Shown: positions 1 through 7,447, counted from the first letter of the stretch. The stretch: DNA of 28,791 nucleotides from Cyanobacteria bacterium HKST-UBA02 (GCA_020431945.1 JAGQHH010000251.1:1-28791); one strand, 5' to 3'. Numbers and translations: made by a program. Notes: generated by a model from the sequence alone, not told the origin.

Positions 1-78
1 GCTTTCACGTCGCACCCTCACATATTCCTCATTTCTTCCCTGATAGTATGGTAAGGAAGGTCGAAGGAGGCACAGCTA

Positions 79-249
79 ATGACAGCGAAGAAGAGAAAGC
101 AGAAGCAAAAGCAGAAGCGACAGCTCAAGGATTTGACCGGCGAGGTCAAGACCGATGCTAAAGCCATCGACTCTGTCTCCGGAGGCTTCTTATCGCCGAG
201 GGCCCCTTCAAACACCAACCTGGATGTTAAAAAACACGGCACAATCTAG
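79..249 (+). CDS. Small basic hypothetical peptide with a Gly-Gly motif (56 aa)
   Basis: A 56-codon frame that starts with ATG and ends with TAG. A strong Shine-Dalgarno sequence AGGAGG lies at 65-70, eight bases before the start, which is the main support that it is translated. The first 17 residues are almost all Lys, Gln and Arg. The middle reads LKDLTGEV followed by AIDSVSGGF, and the last 20 residues are polar. A Gly-Gly after a hydrophobic and acidic stretch recalls the double-glycine leaders of bacteriocin-like peptides, but the basic start is unlike them and no peptidase-transporter gene lies nearby. It converges with the TPR-like gene, 16 bases away. No family is recognised; it could equally be a small nucleic-acid-binding protein. 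Confidence 0.55.
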   Translation: MTAKKRKQKQKQKRQLKDLTGEVKTDAKAIDSVSGGFLSPRAPSNTNLDVKKHGTI

Positions 250-265
250 GACGAATCTGCCTATT

Positions 266-1084
266 TTACCAGTGGGTCGAGCTGTCCTGGACTGTATTGC
301 TTCCGGAGCGGAAACGATCGGCTGCTCCGTAGTCGCCTCGGGACTCGGCGTCTCTTGCCCGGCGCTCCCAATCAGGCATGGAGCTGGAGCTGTTGCCGCC
401 GCCGACATCCATAGGATGGCTAGAGCTCGGGCTCGAGACTGAAAGAAGCCCGTATCGCTTGACGCATTCTTGAAATTCTCTTGCCTGCCTGGCATTGTCA
501 GCTACGAACCATTTGCGCTGCTGCTCTCCGGCTCCCTGAATATGGGAAAGAAGGCTTTTGGCTTTCTCTTTCACTGCCGGGGAGCCGCTCTTGCAGAGAA
601 GAGCGCGTTTGAGGACGATAGTGGCGGCCATATAGTTGTTTTTCGAAGCCAACATCACAGCATCGAGATAGAACCAGGTGGGATTGTCCGGCTCGACTTT
701 CTGCATCGATTTGTAGAGCTTATTGAGCTCCATCCTGGCCTGCACGGAGTGAACGTCCCGGGCACTGTCCGGGATACGGGAGACGATTTTTTTCTGCAAT
801 GTAATTGCGCGTCTGCCGATGGTCCCCAGGGAATCTCCTCCCATCCTCACCGAATTGAGAAATGACGGGTCTTTCGAGCAATTCAGGGCCTGCCCGATTG
901 CGGCCCGGTAACCCCGGGCGGCGTCGTCGAGAAAACCTGATTGCTCCTGTTGCCGTGCTTGAATATAAGAGCTCTCGGCATTTTTCATATATAGTCGGGA
1001 ATAACCCGGGCTGGCCTGGCATGCTGGCATCGTAGCAAGAGCCAGAAAGAGAATGAGAGCTGAGAGCAGAGTGATCCGGAGCAT
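266..1084 (-). CDS. Exported TPR-like repeat protein, function unknown (272 aa)
   Basis: The product begins with a hydrophobic leader of about 20 residues ending near ACQA, so it is probably secreted or periplasmic. A Cys in the leader might instead mark a lipoprotein, although the box MPAC is atypical. The mature part has helical repeats of TPR or Sel1 style, for example SYIQARQQEQSGFLDDAARG and later NYMAATIVLKRALL. The tail is Ser-rich and ends with a short helix containing RARDAESRGDYGAADRF. I chose ATG at 1084 because it begins the leader. The frame is open far upstream but that part overlaps the divergent gene and is not protein-like. A GTG at 1096 is an alternative start. The role is probably a protein-interaction scaffold; no enzyme motif is seen. 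Confidence 0.75.
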   Translation of the reverse strand: MLRITLLSALILFLALATMPACQASPGYSRLYMKNAESSYIQARQQEQSGFLDDAARGYRAAIGQALNCSKDPSFLNSVRMGGDSLGTIGRRAITLQKKIVSRIPDSARDVHSVQARMELNKLYKSMQKVEPDNPTWFYLDAVMLASKNNYMAATIVLKRALLCKSGSPAVKEKAKSLLSHIQGAGEQQRKWFVADNARQAREFQECVKRYGLLSVSSPSSSHPMDVGGGNSSSSMPDWERRARDAESRGDYGAADRFRSGSNTVQDSSTHW

Positions 1085-1122
1085 AGGTCTTCTCACGAGA
1101 ACCTGTATAGGGTAGCACATGC

Positions 1123-1128
1123 TAAACT
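1123..1128 (+). promoter_or_regulatory. Possible -10 hexamer TAAACT just before a start codon
   Basis: The hexamer TAAACT lies seven bases before the ATG at 1136, in the 51-bp gap between two divergent genes. No Shine-Dalgarno sequence precedes that ATG, so transcription may begin at or next to the start codon. Two other genes in the window show the same arrangement with TATACT. Confidence 0.3.
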
Positions 1129-1135
1129 GGCAGCC

Positions 1136-1945
1136 ATGAGACTTTCGACCGGATTGGCACTCGCCTGTTTTTTTCTGCACAGCCTTGCGCTGCCTGCCCT
1201 GGCGGGGATTGAGCCGCGGCTTCAGGGAGACTGGATGATGGAGAGCGCCAGTCCTCAGAAGACTGTTTTCCATGTCATGGCGGATGGACGCTACCGGACC
1301 ACTCTGGGGAGCGCCTCTCTGGAGACCGGCAAGTTCGACGCTCTGGATGGAAAGTGGTCGGTGCGCTCGGATGTCGGTCGAGCCGATACAGGTACTTTTT
1401 CTCTTATGGGCGATATGCTCATCCTCAGAAGCAGCGCCGGTATAACCACGCAGTGGAAGCGTGTCGGAGCTGGTCCCAATCCGGGTCTGCAGGCGGCGGT
1501 CTCGACAAGCTCGACTTATCCTCCGGCACAGGTTTCCACTCCGTCCTCGATTTCGGCTTCGGGAGCGGCGCCTTCTGCCCCCAGCCTCGACAGCGTCATG
1601 AAGGTCGCTCAAACCGGTGCCACCATAGCCAATGCGGCCCGGGGTTTCCGTGGCGGAGTCAAAACCGGCATCGCCGGGATGCTGACAGCGGCGCAACAGG
1701 CTGCAGCAATCAATCATAGTGGTTCTAGCATATCGCCAGGAAGCACGAATGCGAGCTCTCTTCAAGATCAGTTCAATAAGGAACAACTCGGCTCCCTCGC
1801 TCCGGCGACCGCGGTCAATGTCAATCCGTTAGCCGACGAGACTACCGAATATGGCGTCGCCTCTTTCGAAAGCCGAGCCAGGGGACCTCTTCATATCACC
1901 AGGATCTCGATATTCGAGCGCGAAAAAGGGATTACCGAGTACTGA
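1136..1945 (+). CDS. Exported hypothetical protein with N-terminal beta-rich domain (269 aa)
   Basis: Residues 1-23 form a typical signal peptide ending ALPALAG. Residues 28-110 look beta-rich: LQGDWMMES, then VMADGRYRTT, GKWSV and TGTFSLMGDMLILRSS. This pattern resembles the lipocalin-like or DUF-type domains that open with GxW and carry a 'DGRY' hairpin. The remaining 150 residues are Ser/Ala/Pro-rich, with a Gly-Ala helix near 155-190, and are probably flexible. The gene starts 51 bp from a divergent gene and has no clear ribosome binding site. Eight bases after its stop comes the DUF1152 gene, so the two probably form an operon. No enzymatic residues are recognised. Confidence 0.75.
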   Translation: MRLSTGLALACFFLHSLALPALAGIEPRLQGDWMMESASPQKTVFHVMADGRYRTTLGSASLETGKFDALDGKWSVRSDVGRADTGTFSLMGDMLILRSSAGITTQWKRVGAGPNPGLQAAVSTSSTYPPAQVSTPSSISASGAAPSAPSLDSVMKVAQTGATIANAARGFRGGVKTGIAGMLTAAQQAAAINHSGSSISPGSTNASSLQDQFNKEQLGSLAPATAVNVNPLADETTEYGVASFESRARGPLHITRISIFEREKGITEY

Positions 1946-1953
1946 ATTCGAAT

Positions 1954-2931
1954 ATGCTTCAACCGGCTTTTCTCAAAAAGCTTTCGCAGTCAAAATCCGT
2001 GCTTCTCTGCGGTGCCGGTGGTGGCTTCGATATTTTTTGCGGTCTTCCATTGTTCTTCGCATTGCGAGAGGCAGGTATCCAGGTAAATCTGGCGAATCTG
2101 TCATTCTCGCTCGGGCGGGGGCAAGTGACCGGCCGACGGATCGGGAATCATGTGACCGAGGTCACCGCTTCATCTCACGGCGATGAGTACTATTTCCCCG
2201 AAGGATATCTCTGCCAGTGGTTCTCTCGAAAACGCATGGATATGTCGATCTACTGTATTCCGCCCATGGCGGTCGGCGGTATTTATGAAGCTTACAAAGA
2301 TCTCAAGGCTCATATCGGATTTGATACCATTGTGCTGATCGATGGTGGATTCGATTCCGTCTTGCGCGGCGATGAGTCGATGATAGGAACTCCGGTCGAG
2401 GACATGTCTTCTCTTGCTGCTGTCGTGAGAATGGAGGACGTATCCCGGATGTTGATATGCCTCGGATTCGGTGCCGAGACCGATGTCTGTCACGCACATG
2501 CCCTGGAGACTGTTTCTCATCTGATCAAGTCGAATGCATTTCTAGGAGCCTCCTCTCTGACCAGTGACATGCCTGAGGTCAAGCTCTTCATGGAGGCGAC
2601 CGAGTATGTTTTCCTGGAGATGCGAGGTTACGAGAGTGTAATCTGTAGTTCGGTTATCGCAGCTCTTCAAGGAAATTACGGCGACCATCACCATACAAGG
2701 AGAACCGTCAGCAGTAAGCTCTGGATCAATCCTCTTATGATGTTCTATTGGGGCTTCGATCCTGAGTTGGTAGCTCGTGAAGTCCTATACATGGAGGGCA
2801 TCAGTCATGCTGAGTCCCTCGAAGAAGTGTCTAAAACTATTCGTCAATTCCGTTCAGAAGTTTCTGTCCGTAGTGAGTCTCTCTTTCCTGTGCAGTCTAA
2901 AGAGGACGAGACTGCGTTTCAAAATGAGTAA
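1954..2931 (+). CDS. DUF1152 family protein (325 aa)
   Basis: The start is close to the family signature: residues 16-32 read VLLCGAGGGFDIFCGLP, a Gly-rich nucleotide-binding-like loop, followed by LANLSFS near residue 48. A second diagnostic stretch is TIVLIDGGFDSVLRGDE near 125-141, and a third lies at GNYGDHHHTRRT. The length of 325 residues fits the DUF1152 family, known from archaea and some bacteria and with no firmly assigned function. The loop suggests a nucleotide or sugar-nucleotide ligand, which is inference. It follows the exported gene by eight bases without a visible ribosome binding site. Its last five codons and stop overlap sequence that matches the 3' end of the thioredoxin-like gene at 4315, so its C terminus may have been altered by a rearrangement. 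Confidence 0.85.
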   Translation: MLQPAFLKKLSQSKSVLLCGAGGGFDIFCGLPLFFALREAGIQVNLANLSFSLGRGQVTGRRIGNHVTEVTASSHGDEYYFPEGYLCQWFSRKRMDMSIYCIPPMAVGGIYEAYKDLKAHIGFDTIVLIDGGFDSVLRGDESMIGTPVEDMSSLAAVVRMEDVSRMLICLGFGAETDVCHAHALETVSHLIKSNAFLGASSLTSDMPEVKLFMEATEYVFLEMRGYESVICSSVIAALQGNYGDHHHTRRTVSSKLWINPLMMFYWGFDPELVAREVLYMEGISHAESLEEVSKTIRQFRSEVSVRSESLFPVQSKEDETAFQNE

Positions 2932-2970
2932 GAGACCGGCTCGAAATGAGTGTTTATATAATCAGCGATA
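2919..2970 (-). pseudogene. Internally deleted remnant of the thioredoxin-like gene
   Basis: This stretch is a fusion of two separate pieces of the gene at 4315-5172. Positions 2919-2935 match its 3' end at 4315-4331 with one mismatch in 17. Positions 2933-2970 match 38 of 38 bases at 4797-4834, which encode ADYINTHFEPV. The pieces are in the same orientation and share the three bases AGA at their junction, as expected for a deletion between short identical sequences. The simplest reading is a second copy of the gene that lost its interior. It cannot encode anything useful. Confidence 0.7.
2933..2970 (+). repeat. 38-bp perfect direct repeat, copy 1
   Basis: Identical to 4797-4834 in the same orientation; flanking bases on both sides do not match. 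This copy lies outside any gene, just after the DUF1152 stop. Confidence 0.95.
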
Positions 2971-3047
2971 ACAAAGTCTAGTAATGTCCTAGAGTAAAAT
3001 ATAGGGGCACAGGTTCAAATAATTCAGGTCTATAAAGTAAAGCGAGT

Positions 3048-3524
3048 ATGTTCAAGCCGACTACGATAGCCTATTTCGTTGTGGCAGGATTGATTTCCTT
3101 GATCGCTATATTCACGTGCCGCTGGAATGCCGGGGAGCCAGCTAGCCGGGTAAGTCCAGTATTCGTACCTAGGAAGTACGAACTATCAGTTTCAGGTAAT
3201 CCTCCGACGCTGAGATTTAATGGTCAGAGAGGAATCAAGGTCAAGCAATTTACGGGTTTCACATTCACAGAATGGAGTTCAAGTGGTAAGTTCGTAACTC
3301 ATGTCTGGTCGATTCGCAGTATGAATCCGGACTTCACTTTGAAAGCGTTGGAATACGGTACTTTGCCTAACAACTGGACAGAGGATGGTAAAGCAGTTCC
3401 GCTATTGGATGATACTGTATATGATGTTAATAATGAATACTGTTTTAAGCGTGATTCACGTGGACTGTACTCGGTTTTCGAGTCTCCGTTAAGAACTGAC
3501 TCCAGATCGGTTCTTAACGAATGA
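3048..3524 (+). CDS. Membrane-anchored hypothetical protein in AT-richer pocket (158 aa)
   Basis: The product has a single N-terminal hydrophobic segment, roughly residues 8-24, followed by a soluble domain of about 130 residues. That domain alternates hydrophobic and polar residues, as in FTGFTFTEWSSSGKFVTHVW, so a beta-sandwich is likely. I recognise no family. Composition is clearly different from neighbours: two sampled 60-base lines hold 25 and 22 G+C, against 38 in a sampled line of the oxidoreductase gene. Codons such as AAT, TTT, ATA and GAT are frequent. The start is ATG with a weak upstream AAGCGAG. It sits 63 bases before another exported unknown of similar composition; the pair was probably acquired together, or escaped the usual codon bias. 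Confidence 0.6.
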   Translation: MFKPTTIAYFVVAGLISLIAIFTCRWNAGEPASRVSPVFVPRKYELSVSGNPPTLRFNGQRGIKVKQFTGFTFTEWSSSGKFVTHVWSIRSMNPDFTLKALEYGTLPNNWTEDGKAVPLLDDTVYDVNNEYCFKRDSRGLYSVFESPLRTDSRSVLNE

Positions 3525-3587
3525 ATTCACCTGTACAACTATGAATCTGACATCGCAGAGCAAACCAATATTTCTTGAAGCAAGCCC

Positions 3588-4292
3588 ATGAGAATCCAAT
3601 TTACACTAGGAGCTGCATTCGCGGCTTGCCTGTCTCTTTTTATCCACCAGCATTGCTCGGCGAATGAAATACAAGAGCGCCGGTACTCTGATTACTTTCA
3701 ACCACCGAATTCATTCCTTTCTCCATTTGGTGCGCGATCTAAGCCAAACAAGGCTACAGTTAAGGAAGCTGCGATTGACGTGAGGCGGAGAACCTCCGCT
3801 CCTACCTTTTTCCACGGAGCAATCAGAAACGGCCAAGGAGTAAATCGAAAGGTATTTTACATATTCGCACCTAAGCTCTATTGTCCAGACATAAATCAAG
3901 ATGAGTTCTGGGTGTATGTTGCTGACAAGAATTCAAAAATCGAAGCTGTATTCAAATATTCCAGGGACTTGAATATTTCTTTGATCCCTCTATACATTGA
4001 GACGGTGCCGCTCCCAAGATGCGATCAAGATCTCTCGACACGCCTCATCAAAGCACCGCAATTTTCCAAACCATCCGTCGAATTAATTGAAGCAGCGAAT
4101 GTATACGCCAAGTGCCACCTCACACAAAATATCTTCTATTGGGGCGCAAAATTCTTAAAAACAAAGACTGAGACGAAAATTGCGTTAGACTTTGATGACA
4201 CTTCTGCCACAGATATTCCAGTAGCATTCATAGTGGACGAAGGTCGAAATAAGATTGAAAGCTTCGAGCCATACGGCCGGGTGGATAAATAG
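3588..4292 (+). CDS. Secreted hypothetical protein in AT-richer pocket (234 aa)
   Basis: Residues 1-25 form a signal peptide ending HQHCSA before NEIQ. The mature protein has few repeats and no recognised catalytic motif. It shows FYIFAPKLYCPDINQDEFWV and, toward the end, a predicted beta-rich section with VAFIVDEGRNKIESFEPYG. Cysteines at CPD, RCDQD and KCHLT in the mature part could form disulfides outside the cytoplasm. Like the gene before it, it is AT-richer than the surroundings; one sampled 60-base line has 23 G+C. No ribosome binding site is visible. It ends 22 bases from the converging thioredoxin-like gene. Function unknown; the two genes may encode an exported pair. Confidence 0.65.
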   Translation: MRIQFTLGAAFAACLSLFIHQHCSANEIQERRYSDYFQPPNSFLSPFGARSKPNKATVKEAAIDVRRRTSAPTFFHGAIRNGQGVNRKVFYIFAPKLYCPDINQDEFWVYVADKNSKIEAVFKYSRDLNISLIPLYIETVPLPRCDQDLSTRLIKAPQFSKPSVELIEAANVYAKCHLTQNIFYWGAKFLKTKTETKIALDFDDTSATDIPVAFIVDEGRNKIESFEPYGRVDK

Positions 4293-4314
4293 GCAGACGA
4301 TGCTGCTCGAGACG

Positions 4315-5172
4315 TCAAAATGAGTAGGAGATCTCTTTATCTACTCCCAGATAGGGATCGGTGATGTCGGCATGGAGGATGTCCCTGTAGAGCTCTATCT
4401 TGATGCTTTCCGGGGTGACCGGGCGTGCTTGCAAGATCCTGTGGATCTGATCTCGCCGACTCGATTCATTGATCCGGCTATCGGCAAGCAACTCGCCGTA
4501 GATTCCGGTGAAGCCGACCGGTACTGTGACCGGTGCCGGCTCGTGGGTCTTGCGGAGTTGCCGGCGGTGATAAGCGAACATGGCCTCTTGCTGGCCACCG
4601 GTCTGAGCCAGAGCGGTGGCGATTGCCTCGAGTTGAGCACGGTATTGAGCTGGATCATAGATTCCCGGCAGGATGTCGAACACCATCCCCTTGCTCGTGC
4701 ATATATAAGTTGCGATGTTGCCGTGCAGGGTCCTGGTGACTTTCCGACCGTTACCGAAGTCGATCTCGACTTTCGGGACCGGTCTCACCGACACCCAGAC
4801 CGGCTCGAAATGAGTGTTTATATAATCAGCGATATCTTTCCTCGAGAACAACACGGTTCTCGCCAGGCGTGCGTTCGTTCAGCAGAAGCGATCGTCGAGG
4901 TTGCCCATGAGATGAAAGACCATAACCGGCTTGCCCGATCGGTTGGCGGCTTCGGTAGCCAGCTTCAGATCGGCGTGCCATTTCACCAGGCCGGCAGAGA
5001 CTTTCCCCGGGGCCACCTCCATGGTGCGCTCTCGCAAGAGAGTCTTGACCGGTCGTTCGATGACCATTTTGGACATGTCGCCTGGATTTATCTTCTGATC
5101 CCTGGCAAGGACCGGACTCGACGTGAAAAGGAGCGCCAGAAAGCCTGCTTTCAAAAAGGAATCGAGCTTCAT
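4315..5172 (-). CDS. Candidate selenoprotein: exported thioredoxin-like protein with in-frame UGA (285 aa)
   Basis: Two open segments lie in the same frame, split only by TGA at 4879-4881. Read through, they give one coherent protein. Residues 1-23 are a signal peptide ending VLA. Next comes a thioredoxin-like start with KWHADLKLATEAA and SGKPVMVFHLMGNLDDRFC. Then the UGA at codon 98 directly follows Cys97, and the frame continues TNARLARTVLFSRKDIADYI and FEPVWVSVRP. Later parts include GNIATYIC and DILPGIYD, typical of thioredoxin-fold proteins. The downstream segment has no ATG near its beginning and no ribosome binding site, so it is unlikely to be a separate gene. The Cys-UGA pair falls where thioredoxin folds carry redox residues, and a SECIS-like hairpin follows. 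I chose ATG at 5172 because it begins the signal peptide; an in-frame ATG at 5205 also exists. Alternatives are a nonsense mutation or a sequencing error. It lies 77 bases after the FAD oxidoreductase gene. Confidence 0.65.
4797..4834 (+). repeat. 38-bp perfect direct repeat, copy 2
   Basis: Identical to 2933-2970. This copy is inside the thioredoxin-like gene and encodes ADYINTHFEPV on the minus strand, so it is the source copy. Confidence 0.95.
4840..4867 (-). promoter_or_regulatory. bSECIS-like hairpin downstream of the in-frame UGA
   Basis: Read on the minus strand, eleven bases after the UGA begins a stem CCT, a two-base bulge GG, a perfect seven-base stem CGAGAAC, the six-base loop CGTGTT, and the returning strands GTTCTCG and AGG. 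Bacterial SECIS elements recognised by SelB lie directly behind the UGA inside the coding region and have a small apical loop with a G among its first bases. The E. coli fdhF element is also about 11 nt behind its UGA. The match in position and loop is good; SelB binding is inference. Confidence 0.5.
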
Positions 5173-5249
5173 ATGAATCCCCGGAAAAAACGCCGACGAT
5201 CCCATTTTTCCATTGCCTGAATGAGATCGCTCCGGGGTTTTCCCTGAAC

Positions 5250-6869
5250 TCAGACTTTGATTTTTCCTTTTTTCCTGTCTTTGATGATTTCCCGGGCGGC
5301 ATTATAGCCCGGCGCTCCCATGACGCCCCCGCCCGGATGAGTGCCCGAGCCGCAGAGATAAAGATTGTCCACCGGGGTGCGATAACGAGCCCAGCCCGGC
5401 ACCGGTCTCATGAAGAAGAGCTGATCGAGACCCATGTCCCCGTGGAAGAGGCTGCCTCCGGTGAGGTTGTATTCGGTCTCCATGTCCATGGCCGATATTG
5501 CCTGGCGGTGGATGATGATGTCTTTGATGTTGGGGGCGTATTCGGCAAGCAGGTCGATACAGCGATCCGCGAACTTGTTCTTGAGCTCGTCGTTCCATTC
5601 CAGACCGTCCCGGAGCTTATAGGGAGCGTACTGAACGAACATGCACATGATGTGCTTGCCGTCCGGCGCAATACTGTCGTCGTAAGCTGTGGGGATCGTG
5701 CATTCGAGCATGGGACCCTGAGAGGGCTCGCCTCTCTGGGCGTCTTCCCAGGCTTTGTCCATATAGTCCATAGAAGGACAGATATGAATCGTGGTCCGGT
5801 GAGGATCGCCGATTTCGCCTTCCGGAGTGGGGAATGCTTTGAACTGCGGAAGACCATCCAGGGCCAGGTTGATCTTGAAGGAGGAGCCGAGACACTTGGA
5901 GCCTTCCACCTGGGCGCGGAATTCGGAATCGATGGAGCTGCCGTTCATGAGCTTGAGGAATGTCCGCTTGGGATCGGCATTGGAGATGACGATGTCCGAG
6001 GTGAACTCCCGGCCGTCGTCGAGGACCGCACCGCAGGCGCGATCGTTCTTGATGGTTATATGAGAGACACCGACTCCGGTGAGGATCTCGGCGTTATGCG
6101 CTTCGGCGGAGCGAGCCAGAGCAGTGCTGATCCCGCCCATGCCGCCTCTGACGAAACCCCAGAGACCGCGCTGACCGGCAGCGTCGCCCATGACGTGGTG
6201 GAGGAGGATATAAGCGGTACCGGGGGTGGAAGGACCGCCATTGGTGCCGATCACGCCGTCGGTAGCAAGAGTTGTCTTGATCTCTTCCGATTCGAAACGT
6301 TCGTCGAGATAGTCTTTGACGCTCTGGGTCATGACCCGCACCAGGCGAGGCAGCTCGCCGTCATTGAGAGCCAGGGTATGGAGACCCAGGGAGCCGAGCT
6401 TGACCATATCGCTGAAGCGCCGGCGGACGATATTGGGCGGAGTCTCCACCAGGAGCTGCTCGATCCATTCGGCGAGCCTGGCGAGCTCGTGCTCGTATTT
6501 CGGGAAATACTCGGCGTCTCTCTTGGAGAACTTGGCGATCTGCTCCTGGGTCTTTTTCATATCCTGATAGAAAAAGATATGCCTGCCGTCAGGAAAGGCG
6601 GTGAAAAAGGAGGGGTTCTTAGGATAGATGTGATAACCGAATCTTCTTAGCTCCAGGTCTTCGACGATATTTTTCATCAGGAGAGAGCATAGATAGGAAA
6701 GGGTGGATACTTTGTATCCGGGCCAGACCTCCTCGGTTACGCAGGCACCGCCCACGACATCACGTTTCTCGAGAACCAGCACGCTCATTCCGGCACGTGC
6801 CAGATATCCGGCAGTGACAAGGCCGTTGTGCCCGGCACCGATAATTATGGCGTCATAATGCTTCGTCAT
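5250..6869 (-). CDS. PYROXD2/phytoene-dehydrogenase-like FAD oxidoreductase (539 aa)
   Basis: Residues 6-45 hold the dinucleotide-binding fold with GAGHNGLVTAGYLARAG, the acidic end of the second strand in LEKRD, and the family motif VVGGACVTEE. The C terminus carries the second FAD-binding motif LYLCGSGTHPGGGVMGAPG. These and the length of 539 residues place it in the NAD(P)/FAD-dependent oxidoreductase family that includes animal PYROXD2 and bacterial phytoene-desaturase relatives. The substrate is unknown; no carotenoid genes lie nearby, so a carotenoid role is not supported. It starts with ATG preceded by GGAG five bases upstream. The thioredoxin-like gene follows in the same direction 77 bases later and may be co-transcribed. 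The long plus-strand frame over it is antisense to a clear protein and is not a gene. Confidence 0.9.
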   Translation of the reverse strand: MTKHYDAIIIGAGHNGLVTAGYLARAGMSVLVLEKRDVVGGACVTEEVWPGYKVSTLSYLCSLLMKNIVEDLELRRFGYHIYPKNPSFFTAFPDGRHIFFYQDMKKTQEQIAKFSKRDAEYFPKYEHELARLAEWIEQLLVETPPNIVRRRFSDMVKLGSLGLHTLALNDGELPRLVRVMTQSVKDYLDERFESEEIKTTLATDGVIGTNGGPSTPGTAYILLHHVMGDAAGQRGLWGFVRGGMGGISTALARSAEAHNAEILTGVGVSHITIKNDRACGAVLDDGREFTSDIVISNADPKRTFLKLMNGSSIDSEFRAQVEGSKCLGSSFKINLALDGLPQFKAFPTPEGEIGDPHRTTIHICPSMDYMDKAWEDAQRGEPSQGPMLECTIPTAYDDSIAPDGKHIMCMFVQYAPYKLRDGLEWNDELKNKFADRCIDLLAEYAPNIKDIIIHRQAISAMDMETEYNLTGGSLFHGDMGLDQLFFMRPVPGWARYRTPVDNLYLCGSGTHPGGGVMGAPGYNAAREIIKDRKKGKIKV

Positions 6870-7064
6870 GACAACTCCAGGACCTCTCAGTCGAAAAAGA
6901 CATATCTAAAGAAGCCTTCCAGTATGACATATTTAAGTCGAGCAAGTACTTGGGATACTGTTGATATCCTCTTTGGAGTTTCCCGGAAAAATCGCCTCTT
7001 GAAAACCCTCTAATTAGCCCCTCGCTCCCGTAAGCCTTCTAGAGGTCAGTGAGAGGCTAGACAG
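6870..7064. other. Divergent intergenic region
   Basis: A gap of 195 bases between the FAD oxidoreductase (minus) and a small plus-strand gene, so it must hold promoters for both. It is AT-richer than the genes. No convincing operator, RNA motif or repeat was found in it. Confidence 0.5.
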
Positions 7065-7427
7065 ATGAACATCGAAGTAAGAGACATACCGGGAATCAGC
7101 TTTCGGATGAATGTCGATGACTTCACCGGCAGTATCAATGAGCTCGAATATGAGGACCTGGGCAGCTCCGCAGTCTTTCTGATCAGAAAGGCCGGCGAAT
7201 TCCCCTACCCTCTCTGGAAGGCAGTAAGGGTAAGAGAGGCCGCTGATTCTGTCGATAAGCCGGCCGCCTCGATGACCTTCCCTAAATACATAGCCGATCT
7301 GCGTTTCGACGAAACCGCCCGGGTTCTGACCCTGGCCGACCGCAATCTCGAGCATCGCTGGATCATAAATGCCGACGGCAGTCTCGACTTCTACGGACAG
7401 CCGAAGCAGACAGAAAGACTTTCCTGA
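7065..7427 (+). CDS. Small hypothetical protein (120 aa)
   Basis: A 120-residue soluble protein, predicted mixed alpha/beta, with no signal peptide or membrane segment. It begins MNIEVRDIPGISFRMNVDDF and ends with RWIINADGSLDFYGQPKQ. I recognise no family. The frame is preceded by GAGAGG at 7051-7056, eight bases before the ATG. It stands alone: a divergent gene lies upstream and a strong hairpin terminator follows 20 bases after the stop. A minus-strand frame of 141 codons covers the same region, but its translation looks less protein-like and it would run through the terminator. I therefore favour the plus strand, with moderate confidence. Confidence 0.55.
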   Translation: MNIEVRDIPGISFRMNVDDFTGSINELEYEDLGSSAVFLIRKAGEFPYPLWKAVRVREAADSVDKPAASMTFPKYIADLRFDETARVLTLADRNLEHRWIINADGSLDFYGQPKQTERLS

Positions 7428-7447
7428 AGCCAAATGCAAACGGGATC

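Noticed and set aside
266..1786. A 506-codon reading of the TPR-like gene
   Set aside because: The part upstream of 1084 lies antisense to the divergent exported protein and is low-quality sequence. The signal peptide begins at 1084.
2933..4834. The 38-bp repeats as attachment sites or target-site duplications of a mobile element
   Set aside because: No integrase or transposase lies between them, and one copy is a plain coding segment. The second match at the gene's 3' end fits a deleted gene copy better.
4879..4881. UGA as a reassigned sense codon in the whole organism
   Set aside because: UGA ends many clear genes here at the expected family length, for example the phosphotransferase at 10181 and otsA at 18067.
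5337..6650. A 437-codon plus-strand open frame
   Set aside because: It is antisense to the PYROXD2-like gene, whose protein has clear FAD-binding motifs at both ends. Long antisense frames are common in GC-rich coding DNA.
7014..7439. Minus-strand frame of 141 codons opposite the small gene at 7065
   Set aside because: No ribosome binding site stood out and its composition is less protein-like than the plus-strand frame. The choice is not certain.
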